A stretch of 9,407 nt of DNA from Bacteroidota bacterium (lineage in GTDB: Bacteria > Bacteroidota > Bacteroidia > Chitinophagales > Chitinophagaceae): contig CANHIR010000069.1 of the NCBI GenBank assembly GCA_947461015.1, forward strand, positions 1-9,407, in the 5' to 3' direction. A program made the translations under genes and the position numbers. Below, one piece after another: positions 1 to 9,279 of the stretch (position 1 is the first letter of the stretch; each line of letters opens with the position of its first letter). The notes under the pieces were generated by a model that ran no database searches, was not told the origin of the DNA, and saw nothing but the letters and a program-made list of their open reading frames with translations.

Positions 1-1
1 A

Positions 2-856
2 AAAACATTTTCAAAGATTATTGAGCGTCAAGCTTTTTTAGTGCAACTTGAAAATGACGAATTGGAAATTGATATTATAGTTCATTTAGGTGCAAGAACA
101 GATACCACTGAATTTAATTATGCTATTCATGAGGAGCTGAATGTGGCGTATTCAAAAGCCATGTGGAATTATGCTACCAAAAAGCAAAACCCATTCATTT
201 ACGCTTCTTCGGCAGCTACTTATGGTGCTGGCGAAAATGGATATGAAGACAGTCATGCTATTTTAGATACATTAAAGCCGCTTAATCCTTACGGTGTAAG
301 TAAGAATGAATTTGATAAATGGGCGATACATCAAACAAATTGTCCTCCTGTTTGGACAGGGTTGAAATTCTTTAATGTATATGGCCCTAACGAAGGGCAT
401 AAAGCCCGCATGGCAAGTGTGATTTTTCACTCCTTTCATCAAATAAAGGAAACGGGGTTGGTGAAATTATTTAAAAGTCACCGTTCCGAATTTAAAGACG
501 GAGAACAATTGCGTGATTTTATTTATGTAAAAGATGTAGTTGCAGTTATTGAGTGGATGATGCAACAAATGTTATCTGGCACATGGCTTAGCAATCATAA
601 TGGGTTATATAATTTAGGAACAGGTAAGGCAAGATCATTCTACGATTTAGCCGCCAATACATTTATTGCACAAGGATTAACGCCGAATATTGAATTTATT
701 GATATGCCTTTTGACATTCGAGATAAATACCAATATTTTACCGAAGCCAACATGCATAAGCTGCGTGCAGCTGGGTACGATAAGCCATTTACAAGTTTGG
801 AAGATGGCGTTAAGGATTATGTCTCCAATTATTTAGTCCCCGGAAAGGGTTACTAA
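2..856 (+). CDS. hldD: ADP-L-glycero-D-manno-heptose 6-epimerase, 5'-truncated by the window edge
   Basis: This cytoplasmic short-chain dehydrogenase/reductase epimerises ADP-D-glycero-D-manno-heptose to the L-glycero form, the last step in making the heptose donor for LPS inner core. The frame is open from base 2 to the TAA at 854-856, so the GTG at 41 is internal. The visible part has 284 residues. By comparison with E. coli HldD (about 310 residues) some 45 residues, including the NAD-binding GxxGxxG, lie outside the window. Numbering from the GTG codon, family hallmarks are HLGARTDTTE (15-24), YASSAATYG (54-62, catalytic Ser region), the Y84-x3-K88 catalytic pair, FNVYGPNEGHKARMASV (111-127), RDFIYVKDV (158-166), NLGTG (191-195) and LRAAGYDKPF (241-250). 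E. coli HldD has nearly the same last motif. The gene converges with the next one. Whether it is the first gene of an operon cannot be seen. Identification is firm. Confidence 0.95.
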   Translation, partial: KTFSKIIERQAFLVQLENDELEIDIIVHLGARTDTTEFNYAIHEELNVAYSKAMWNYATKKQNPFIYASSAATYGAGENGYEDSHAILDTLKPLNPYGVSKNEFDKWAIHQTNCPPVWTGLKFFNVYGPNEGHKARMASVIFHSFHQIKETGLVKLFKSHRSEFKDGEQLRDFIYVKDVVAVIEWMMQQMLSGTWLSNHNGLYNLGTGKARSFYDLAANTFIAQGLTPNIEFIDMPFDIRDKYQYFTEANMHKLRAAGYDKPFTSLEDGVKDYVSNYLVPGKGY

Positions 857-865
857 ATTCCAGCA

Positions 866-1741
866 TTAATGTGCTTTTAAAAACGCAATGGCTTTTGCAA
901 AGGCATCGGCAGTGGCTGTTGGATTAAAGCTTGGATTGCTCGGATTGGCAAAACCATGATTCGCTTCATATCTATTCACAGACAAATTTTTTCCTGCTAA
1001 TTTCATATTGTTTTCAAAATCATTCACCATAGTAGGAGAAGGGGCTTGGTCTTGATTGCCAAAAAATCCAATAATATCACATTGAATCGTTTTTAATTTT
1101 TCCATATTTGTTTCAGGACGACCATAATACATTACACTTCCTTTTGCTTGCGGTCCGGCAAGGATTGCAGTTTGCAAACTCCACATACCTCCAAAACACC
1201 AACCCACACTATAAATGGAAGCATCTGCTCCGGCATGATTAATAGTAGCTTGAATAATGGCTGTCATTCTTTTCATATCTGCACCTCTCATTAATTTCAT
1301 GGCGCTGTCTGGAGTAGCTGCTACTTTTCCATCATACATATCCACTGCGATAACATTTACATCACCTAAGGTGCTAAAATATTTATCGGCTTCTAATTTT
1401 ATATGATCATTCAATCCCCACCATTCTTGAATTACGATGAGCCATTTTTTTGTTTTCTTTTTAGCGGGTATAAAATAGGCATTGGCTTGTTTGCCATCAG
1501 CTGCGTCATAACTAATCATCTTACCTAATAAATCAGCTGGATTTACTTTAATAGGGGCAATATGCAATGCAGCAAATTTTGGTGTGGAGGCCTCAATTTG
1601 GTAGGCTTGGAGCGTTTCGTTATCCATGCATGAAATAACATCGGCTTTATGGATGGTATTTAATTGTATTTTCTCCCATTGCCAGCTCATTAATCCCCCA
1701 GCAACTAAGGTAAGAATTAGTCCAAAAAGTAGTTTTTTCAT
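866..1741 (-). CDS. Exported dienelactone hydrolase family alpha/beta-hydrolase
   Basis: This 291-residue protein belongs to the dienelactone hydrolase (DLH, carboxymethylenebutenolidase-like) family. Residues 1-19 form a Lys-Lys start followed by a hydrophobic stretch (L4 to M18), which suggests export or membrane anchoring. There is no lipobox cysteine. The hydrolase core begins near residue 75. QEWWGLN (105-111) matches the QE-x-x-G-x-N motif that carries the active-site Glu in DLH. GWCFGG (180-185) is the nucleophile elbow with C182. D231 in GNQDQAP and H262 in ANHGF complete a Cys-Asp-His triad, so the enzyme should be active. The true substrate is unknown: family members cleave lactones and esters, and context gives no pathway. 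The start is the ATG at 1741-1739, chosen because the signal sequence begins there. The gene runs towards hldD with 9 bases between stops and diverges from pyrG. A weak minus-strand match to the -7 promoter element (CATCTTTA, 1768-1761) lies 19 bases upstream of the start. Confidence 0.88.
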   Translation of the reverse strand: MKKLLFGLILTLVAGGLMSWQWEKIQLNTIHKADVISCMDNETLQAYQIEASTPKFAALHIAPIKVNPADLLGKMISYDAADGKQANAYFIPAKKKTKKWLIVIQEWWGLNDHIKLEADKYFSTLGDVNVIAVDMYDGKVAATPDSAMKLMRGADMKRMTAIIQATINHAGADASIYSVGWCFGGMWSLQTAILAGPQAKGSVMYYGRPETNMEKLKTIQCDIIGFFGNQDQAPSPTMVNDFENNMKLAGKNLSVNRYEANHGFANPSNPSFNPTATADAFAKAIAFLKAH

Positions 1742-1843
1742 AGAATTTTATTGATTTTAGTAAAGATGTTCACGTTTAAATAACAGTTTTAAACATTTTA
1801 AGTTCAGGAGGCCAAGCGATTTTTTTCTCGTGTTTTTTTAACG

Positions 1844-1851
1844 TAGGTTTG
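1844..1851 (+). promoter_or_regulatory. Probable Bacteroidota -7 promoter element for pyrG
   Basis: TAGGTTTG is an exact match to the TAnnTTTG element of the Bacteroidota primary sigma factor. The -33 box (TTTG or TTG about 19-21 bases upstream) is poor: only T-rich sequence lies at 1820-1826. If used, transcription would start near 1856-1860 and pyrG would have a leader of roughly 115-120 nt. A second, weaker candidate is TGTATTTG at 1954-1961, 14 bases before the ATG, with no visible -33 box. Confidence 0.5.
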
Positions 1852-1909
1852 TATGACCTCTCCCCTTTTTTCCCATTAAAGATAGGTCGAATTTATAAAA
1901 CCCAAATAA

Positions 1910-3583
<1,674 letters not shown>

Positions 3584-3597
3584 AAATTTTGAGTAAC

Positions 3598-3621
3598 TTG
3601 TTAGGTATAAATTCCTAACAA
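3598..3621. repeat. Perfect 8-bp inverted repeat abutting the peptidase start codon
   Basis: TTGTTAGG (3598-3605) and CCTAACAA (3614-3621) are exact reverse complements separated by eight bases, TATAAATT. The right arm ends one base before the ATG at 3623. No T tract follows, so it is not an intrinsic terminator for pyrG. It may be an RNA hairpin that hides the ribosome entry region, or a DNA operator. The half-site TGTTAG recurs in the inverted repeat before icmF. Confidence 0.6.
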
Positions 3622-3622
3622 T

Positions 3623-5809
3623 ATGAATTCAAGAAACGTTTTCTTTTTACTTTTATTGGTAAGCGTTCAATCATTTAGTCAAGCGCCTGATCATTTAATT
3701 TGGTCAACAAATGGACAGGCTTATTTTACTTTGAGTAACGGAGACATTGTTCGCAAGGAACCTGGTAAATCTGCAGAAGTAAAATATGTTTCTGTAGCTA
3801 ATTTAATTCCATCTGGAGCAGTTCGACCAATAGAAATAAAGCGTTTTACATTTTCTGCAAAACAAGATTTAGTATTGATACAAGCCAATACCAAAAAAGT
3901 ATGGAGATATGAAACCATTGGCGATTATTACATTTATAATTTGAATTCAAAGTCGTTGCAAAAATTGGGCAAAAATATGCCCCCATCCTCTTTGCAATTT
4001 GCAAAAATATCACCTAATGACAACTGGGTAGCCTATGTAAGTGGTCATAATATTTATGCGGAAGAAATAAAAACAGGTAAACAAATACAACTCACTAAAG
4101 ACGGAAGTAAGTATTTAATAAATGGCACTTTTGATTGGGCATATGAAGAAGAGTTTTTTTGTAGAGATGGGTTTAGATGGAGTCCCGACAGTAAGCATAT
4201 CGCTTATTGGCAAGTAAATGCAACAGGGGTTAAAAATTATTTAATGATTAATAACACAGACTCAAGTTATCCTTTTGCTGTGCCGGTGGAATATCCAATT
4301 GCAGGTGAAAAACCATCCCCAGTTAAAATTGGTGTAGTAAGTTTAGACAATGCACAAACAAAGTGGATCCAAACACCAGATGATGCTAAGTGGGGTTCTT
4401 ATATTCCAAGGATGGAATGGGTGCCCAATAGTGAGGAGCTCATTTTACAGCATTTAAATCGCAAACAAAATACGAGTCAGTTATTACTTGCTAATGTTCA
4501 AAATAATAAAGTGTCAACCATCTATAAGGAACAAGAAAATACTTGGATTGATATAATGCCTTTGTGGGATAATCATTATGCAAATGGCGGATGGGATTGG
4601 TTAGCAGACGGTAAACATTTTTTATGGGCGAACGAGTCAGATGGTTGGAGACATTTTTACATTCAATCCATTGACGGGGGAAAACCTGTTTGTATTACGC
4701 CGGGTAATTATGATGTAATGAAAACTGCAAGAGTTGATTTTTTACATCATCAATTGTATTTTTATGCATCTCCAAAAAATGCAACTGAACAATATTTATA
4801 CATGGTTAATTGGGATACGCCTGGTGAGCCAAAATTAGTAAGCCCGGAATCGCAAAAGGGTTCACATGATTATATCCTCAGTCCCAATGGTGAATTTGCA
4901 TTTCATAGTTTTTCAAATATCAATTTAGCACCGGTAAGTGAATGGGTTACATTGCCAAAACATGAAGCAATTGGGGAGACAAGTGTTGCAAAAGCTTTGA
5001 GTGCAAATAAAAAAGACAAAAATGCACCAACATTTTTCACGGTGACTACTTCCGAAGGAGTCACAATGGATGCATGGATGGTAAAGCCTACTAATTTTGA
5101 TCCCAATAAAAAATATCCAATTGTATTTTATGTTTATACAGAGCCTTGGGGACAAACTGCCAAAAATGAATATGGAACAGGATATAATTTTTTATACAAT
5201 GGTTCAATGGCGGATGACGGATATATTTATGTAAGTATGGATAATAGAGGAACACCGGTACCCAAGGGAAGGGCTTGGCGAAAATCGGCATATCAAAAAA
5301 TTGGGGAAATTAATATTAGGGACCAGGCATTGGGCGCTAAAGAAATTTTTAAACTTCCTTTCGTGGACACAAGTAGAGTGGCTGTATGGGGATGGAGTGG
5401 AGGTGGATCTGCTACTTTAAATTTAATGTTTCAATATCCAGACATTTATAAGACAGGAATTTCCATTGCTGGTGTTGGCAGTCAACTTACTTATGATAAC
5501 ATTTATCAAGAAAGATATATGGGATTGCCTCAGGAAGACAAATCGGTTTTTATCAAAGGCTCTCCAAATACGTATGCAAAAAATTTAAAAGGGAATCTTT
5601 TATATATTCATGGCACTGGTGACGACAATGTACACTACCAAAATGCAGAATTATTAATTAACGAGCTTGTTAAAAATGGCAAACAATTTAGTTTAATGAG
5701 TTATCCCAACAGGACCCATTCCATTTCGGAAGGGGAAGGTACCGTTCCTCATTTGCAAGCATTATACACCCAATACTTACGTTTACATTGTCCTCCAGGT
5801 GGAAGATAA
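3623..5809 (+). CDS. Exported dipeptidyl peptidase IV family serine peptidase (S9B)
   Basis: This 728-residue enzyme should remove X-Pro or X-Ala dipeptides from peptide N-termini, probably in the periplasm. Residues 1-19 are a signal peptide (hydrophobic F7-V15, probable cleavage after SFS at 19) with no lipobox Cys. An N-terminal beta-propeller follows (about 25-460). It carries DWAYEEEFF (171-179); E176 and E177 correspond to the Glu pair of human DPP-IV that binds the substrate amino terminus. The alpha/beta-hydrolase domain (about 480-725) has VYTEPWGQ (504-511; Y505 aligns with the oxyanion Tyr), GWSGGG (590-595, nucleophile S592), HGTGDDNVHYQN (663-674, D667) and H699 in PNRTHS. The triad is complete. 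The residue after the nucleophile is Gly instead of the usual Tyr of GWSYGG, as I recall for a Bacteroidota subgroup. Function as a DPP-IV or a prolyl tripeptidyl peptidase cannot be separated from sequence alone. The gene lies 39 bases after pyrG, and the start is set by the signal peptide. Confidence 0.93.
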   Translation: MNSRNVFFLLLLVSVQSFSQAPDHLIWSTNGQAYFTLSNGDIVRKEPGKSAEVKYVSVANLIPSGAVRPIEIKRFTFSAKQDLVLIQANTKKVWRYETIGDYYIYNLNSKSLQKLGKNMPPSSLQFAKISPNDNWVAYVSGHNIYAEEIKTGKQIQLTKDGSKYLINGTFDWAYEEEFFCRDGFRWSPDSKHIAYWQVNATGVKNYLMINNTDSSYPFAVPVEYPIAGEKPSPVKIGVVSLDNAQTKWIQTPDDAKWGSYIPRMEWVPNSEELILQHLNRKQNTSQLLLANVQNNKVSTIYKEQENTWIDIMPLWDNHYANGGWDWLADGKHFLWANESDGWRHFYIQSIDGGKPVCITPGNYDVMKTARVDFLHHQLYFYASPKNATEQYLYMVNWDTPGEPKLVSPESQKGSHDYILSPNGEFAFHSFSNINLAPVSEWVTLPKHEAIGETSVAKALSANKKDKNAPTFFTVTTSEGVTMDAWMVKPTNFDPNKKYPIVFYVYTEPWGQTAKNEYGTGYNFLYNGSMADDGYIYVSMDNRGTPVPKGRAWRKSAYQKIGEINIRDQALGAKEIFKLPFVDTSRVAVWGWSGGGSATLNLMFQYPDIYKTGISIAGVGSQLTYDNIYQERYMGLPQEDKSVFIKGSPNTYAKNLKGNLLYIHGTGDDNVHYQNAELLINELVKNGKQFSLMSYPNRTHSISEGEGTVPHLQALYTQYLRLHCPPGGR

Positions 5810-5858
5810 TGAAGGAAGGAATTGTGGCTAAAATTTAAGAAAAATCAGTGCCTATTCG

Positions 5859-5897
5859 ATGGCTATATTGCTAACATTTGTTAGCTTTATTGCATGA
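5859..5897 (+). CDS. Possible 12-residue leader peptide overlapping the icmF start
   Basis: ATG at 5859 opens a 12-codon frame, MAILLTFVSFIA, ending in TGA at 5895-5897. That stop overlaps the icmF ATG (5894-5896) as ATGA, the usual arrangement for translational coupling. Five of the twelve residues are Ile, Leu or Val, and the frame spans the GCTAACA/TGTTAGC hairpin. There is no clear ribosome binding site and no homologue to compare, so this may be chance. Confidence 0.2.
   Translation: MAILLTFVSFIA
5870..5885. repeat. 7-bp inverted repeat just upstream of icmF
   Basis: GCTAACA (5870-5876) and TGTTAGC (5879-5885) are exact reverse complements with two bases between them; as RNA this is a 6-bp stem with an ATTT loop. 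It ends eight bases before the icmF ATG. Only TTTATT follows, so it is a poor terminator. CTAACATTTG also resembles a -7 promoter element with one base too many between TA and TTTG. The repeat could therefore be an operator over a promoter or a translational element. Confidence 0.5.
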
Positions 5898-8800
5898 ATA
5901 AGATTAGAATTTTAACCTGTACCAGTTTATTTGATGGCCATGATGCTTCTATCAATATTATGCGTAGGGTACTGCAAGAAAATGGTGTTGAAATCATTCA
6001 CCTAGGTCACAACCGTTCCGCATATGAAATTGTTGAAGCAGCAATTGAAGAAGATGTGCAAGGGATTGCAATTACTTCATATCAGGGTGGTCACGTTGAG
6101 TTTTTTAGTTTCGTTAGAAAATTATTAGATGAGTGTGGGTATAAGCACGTAAATATTGTTGGTGGAGGTGGAGGAACCATTTTACCGAAGGAAGCAAAGT
6201 TGTTGGAAGCCAATGGGATTTCAAAAATCTATTTAACGAGTGATGGATTAGTGATGGGCATTGAAGGCATGATTAAAGATGTGATTCGGATTTGTTCTTA
6301 TCAATTAAAGCCCCACCCAAAAAAATCATTTCCAACATTAGCCATTCAAAAAACAATTGATCCACGCAAATTAAGTAGGAATATTACTTTGTTGCAAAAT
6401 GGTACGTTAAAAATTGCAAAACAAAAAAACACAAACAAAAAAACAATTCCAATTATTGGTATCACTGGCACTGGTGGCGCTGGTAAATCAACGGTTGTAG
6501 ATAGGCTGGTACAATATTACGTTCATTGCAATCCAACAAAAACCATTGCGGTGATTTCGGTGGATCCTTCAAAAAGAAAAACAGGCGGTGCTTTGTTGGG
6601 TGATCGCATAAGAATGAATGCAATACATCACCCCAATGTTTTTATGCGCTCCCTTGCTACAAGAAGTGATTTGCAATCTATAGCACATTCAATGGACGGG
6701 GTCATTGAATTATGTAAATTGGAAGGATTTGATTGTATCCTTATTGAAACTGCAGGAGTGGGACAAAATGATGCAACCATTGTGGACTATGTAACGATAC
6801 CAGTATATATAATGACCCCTGAATTTGGGGCACCTACACAATTGGAAAAAATCAATATGATTGACTTTGCGCATATTATTGCGATTAATAAGTTTGATCG
6901 TGCAGGAGGGTTGGATGCATTAAGAGACGTTAGAAAGCAGTACAATAGGTCTCGCCATATTTTTGATGCAAATCAAAAATTGAGTCCTGTTTTTGGAACG
7001 ATGGCAGCTCATTACAGTGATCCAGGGATGCAGGCCATGTACAATGCGTTAATCCAAAATATCAATACCATTCATGCTACCCATTTTAATGCAATAATCA
7101 ATCCAATTGTCTATAACGAGGCGGCCATCATTGCACCTACTATACCCAATAAAAGAATGGGGTACTTAAATGAAATTATTGAAGTAATTCATGATCACAA
7201 CAAATGGATTGCTACTCAAAAGGAGTTGGTGTCTAAATGGTATTGCTTGAGCAAGGCCATGGAAGATCCGACATTGGAAAAAAATCCTGCATTGCAAAAA
7301 GCACATAAAAATTTGGAAGGAGCGATAGATAAGGAAGTGAAGGAATTGGTAACAGCATGGCCACAGCTATTTGAAAAATATCAACAAAAAGTATTTGAAG
7401 ATGAAGTAAGAGGTAAAAAGTCAGCGCATCCTTTTGTTTTTGAAACGCCTTCTGGTATTGAATTGAATAAAGTGTATTTACCTAAATATGCCGACTGGGG
7501 AGATATTGCAGAATGGCAATTAAAAGAAAATACACCGGGCAGGTATCCATTTACCGCGGGTGTATTTGAATTAAAAAGGGAAAATGAAGATCCTACAAGA
7601 ATGTTTGCAGGCGAAGGTTGTCCAGAGCGAACCAATTGGCGGTTTCATTATTTAAGTAAAGGACAGTCTGCGGTTAGGTTATCTACTGCTTTTGATAGCG
7701 TTACTTTATATGGGCATGATCCGGCATTAAGAATGGATGTATTTGGAAAAATTGGCAATGCAGGCGTAAGTGTGGCCTCAATTGATGATGCCAAAAAATT
7801 ATATTCAGGCATCAATTTAAACGCAGCAAATACTTCGGTAAGTATGACCATTAATGGTCCGGCACCCATGTTGTTGGCTATGTTTTTTAATACCGCAATT
7901 GATCAGGCTTGCGAACAATATATTACTGAACAAAATTTATGGCCTCAGGTAAATAAAAAAATAAAACAAATATGCTCTAAACATTCATTGCCAACTTATG
8001 AATCTATACATCCCGAAATACCGCTCAATAAATGGCACAATGGGCTTGGATTAAAATTACTAGGGGTATCTGGCGATATGGTTTTAGATGCTAAAATTTA
8101 CAATGAAATTAAAGCAAGTGTACTAAGTAAACTTAGGGGTACGCTGCAAGCAGATATTTTAAAAGAAGATCAGGCCCAAAACACTTGTATTTTTTCTACT
8201 GATTTTGCTTTACGTATGATGGGTGATGTGCAAGCCTATTTTGCTAAAAATAGTATCCGAAATTTTTATAGTATTTCTATTTCTGGATATCATATTGCGG
8301 AAGCTGGGGCCAATCCCATAACACAATTAGCATTTACATTGGCGAATGGGTTTACCTATGTTGAATATTTTTTAAATAGAGGTATTGCTATTGATGATTT
8401 TATGCCAAACCTAAGTTTTTTCTTTAGCAATGGCATGGATCCAGAATATGCAGTTATAGGAAGGGTAGCAAGAAGGATTTGGGCACGGGTAATGAAATTA
8501 AAATACAATGCCAATGTAAGATCTCAAAAATTAAAATACCATATTCAAACCAGTGGTAGAAGTTTGCACGCGCAAGAAATTGATTTTAATGATATTAGAA
8601 CTACGCTACAAGCACTATATGCAATTTATGATCAATGCAATAGTTTACATACCAACGCATATGATGAAGCAATCACCACACCTACCGAAGAAAGTGTAAG
8701 AAGGGCATTGGCCATTCAATTAATAATCAATAAGGAATTAGGAACTGCAAAAGTGGAAAACGCACAACAAGGAAGTTTCTTAATTTCTGAATTAACCGAT

Positions 8801-9235
8801 TTGGTAGAAGCGGCAGTGATGCAAGAATTTGAAAAAATTAATGCGCGTGGGGGAGTATTAGGTGCAATGGAAAGAATGTACCAACGTTCAAAAATTCAGG
8901 AAGAAAGCTGGATATATGAATCTAAAAAACACGATGGTGCCATCCCAATTATAGGAGTCAATACCTTTATTAACGAAAAGGCAACATTGGCAACAGATCA
9001 ACAACCTATCATTAGGTCTACCAAAAAAGAAAGAGCAAGGCAGGTGGCTTGTCTTAAGTTGTTTAAAAGCCGTAACCAGGAACTGAGAGAAAACTATCTT
9101 GCCCAACTTAAAGAAGCCAGCCTAAATAATGACAATTTGTTCGAAATTATGATGGAGGCAGTCAAATATTGCAGTTTGGGAGAGATCACCGATGCCCTGT
9201 ATTTAGTAGGTGGAAAGTATAGCAGAAACCTGTAA
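5894..9235 (+). CDS. icmF: Fused isobutyryl-CoA mutase with built-in G-protein chaperone
   Basis: IcmF is an adenosylcobalamin-dependent radical mutase that interconverts isobutyryl-CoA and n-butyryl-CoA; some members also act on pivalyl-CoA or isovaleryl-CoA. The 1113-residue protein has the diagnostic order B12 domain, GTPase, mutase. The cobalamin-binding domain (about 1-130) has FDGHDAS with the cobalt-ligand H16, SYQGGH (62-67) and VGGGGG (89-94). A MeaB/ArgK-type GTPase (about 185-400) has Walker A GTGGAGKS (192-199), ETAGVGQND (285-293) and NKFD (332-335). The linker (about 400-510) is helical. The mutase barrel (about 520-1113) has RMFAGEG, with F571 where methylmalonyl-CoA mutase has a Tyr, STAFDSVTLYGHDP (597-610), SVSMTINGPAP (648-658) and SGYHIAEAGA (797-806) with active-site H800. 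The fusion and F571 argue against methylmalonyl-CoA mutase, the usual automatic label. The gene is 84 bases after the peptidase gene on the same strand. No nearby gene shows its pathway; valine or butyrate carbon flow is a likely role. Confidence 0.95.
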   Translation: MNKIRILTCTSLFDGHDASINIMRRVLQENGVEIIHLGHNRSAYEIVEAAIEEDVQGIAITSYQGGHVEFFSFVRKLLDECGYKHVNIVGGGGGTILPKEAKLLEANGISKIYLTSDGLVMGIEGMIKDVIRICSYQLKPHPKKSFPTLAIQKTIDPRKLSRNITLLQNGTLKIAKQKNTNKKTIPIIGITGTGGAGKSTVVDRLVQYYVHCNPTKTIAVISVDPSKRKTGGALLGDRIRMNAIHHPNVFMRSLATRSDLQSIAHSMDGVIELCKLEGFDCILIETAGVGQNDATIVDYVTIPVYIMTPEFGAPTQLEKINMIDFAHIIAINKFDRAGGLDALRDVRKQYNRSRHIFDANQKLSPVFGTMAAHYSDPGMQAMYNALIQNINTIHATHFNAIINPIVYNEAAIIAPTIPNKRMGYLNEIIEVIHDHNKWIATQKELVSKWYCLSKAMEDPTLEKNPALQKAHKNLEGAIDKEVKELVTAWPQLFEKYQQKVFEDEVRGKKSAHPFVFETPSGIELNKVYLPKYADWGDIAEWQLKENTPGRYPFTAGVFELKRENEDPTRMFAGEGCPERTNWRFHYLSKGQSAVRLSTAFDSVTLYGHDPALRMDVFGKIGNAGVSVASIDDAKKLYSGINLNAANTSVSMTINGPAPMLLAMFFNTAIDQACEQYITEQNLWPQVNKKIKQICSKHSLPTYESIHPEIPLNKWHNGLGLKLLGVSGDMVLDAKIYNEIKASVLSKLRGTLQADILKEDQAQNTCIFSTDFALRMMGDVQAYFAKNSIRNFYSISISGYHIAEAGANPITQLAFTLANGFTYVEYFLNRGIAIDDFMPNLSFFFSNGMDPEYAVIGRVARRIWARVMKLKYNANVRSQKLKYHIQTSGRSLHAQEIDFNDIRTTLQALYAIYDQCNSLHTNAYDEAITTPTEESVRRALAIQLIINKELGTAKVENAQQGSFLISELTDLVEAAVMQEFEKINARGGVLGAMERMYQRSKIQEESWIYESKKHDGAIPIIGVNTFINEKATLATDQQPIIRSTKKERARQVACLKLFKSRNQELRENYLAQLKEASLNNDNLFEIMMEAVKYCSLGEITDALYLVGGKYSRNL

Positions 9236-9241
9236 AAAACA

Positions 9242-9249
9242 TATCTTTG
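9242..9249 (+). promoter_or_regulatory. Probable -7 promoter element for yidC
   Basis: TATCTTTG matches the Bacteroidota TAnnTTTG element exactly and starts six bases after the icmF stop codon. No convincing TTTG box is visible 19-21 bases upstream, which would lie inside the icmF end. The predicted leader to the ATG at 9280 is about 20-25 nt and includes the palindrome GTTTAAAC (9265-9272). This suggests yidC is transcribed independently of icmF. Confidence 0.55.
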
Positions 9250-9279
9250 CCCCCACGTTATTACGTTTAAACATTGAAT

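Noticed and set aside
41..43. GTG as the start of hldD
   Set aside because: The same frame is open leftwards to base 2 and reads as normal family sequence, so the gene starts outside the window.
384..398. Perfect GCCCT/AGGGC hairpin inside hldD
   Set aside because: It falls on codons for the conserved YGPNEGHK motif, so the pairing is explained by protein constraint, and no T tract follows.
5809..5838. Nine-residue frame MKEGIVAKI starting on the peptidase stop codon (TAATG)
   Set aside because: Very short, not coupled to the next gene, no recognisable features; probably chance.
5894..9235. Annotation as methylmalonyl-CoA mutase
   Set aside because: The N-terminal B12 domain and internal MeaB-like GTPase in one chain, plus Phe at the position of the methylmalonyl-specific Tyr, identify IcmF.
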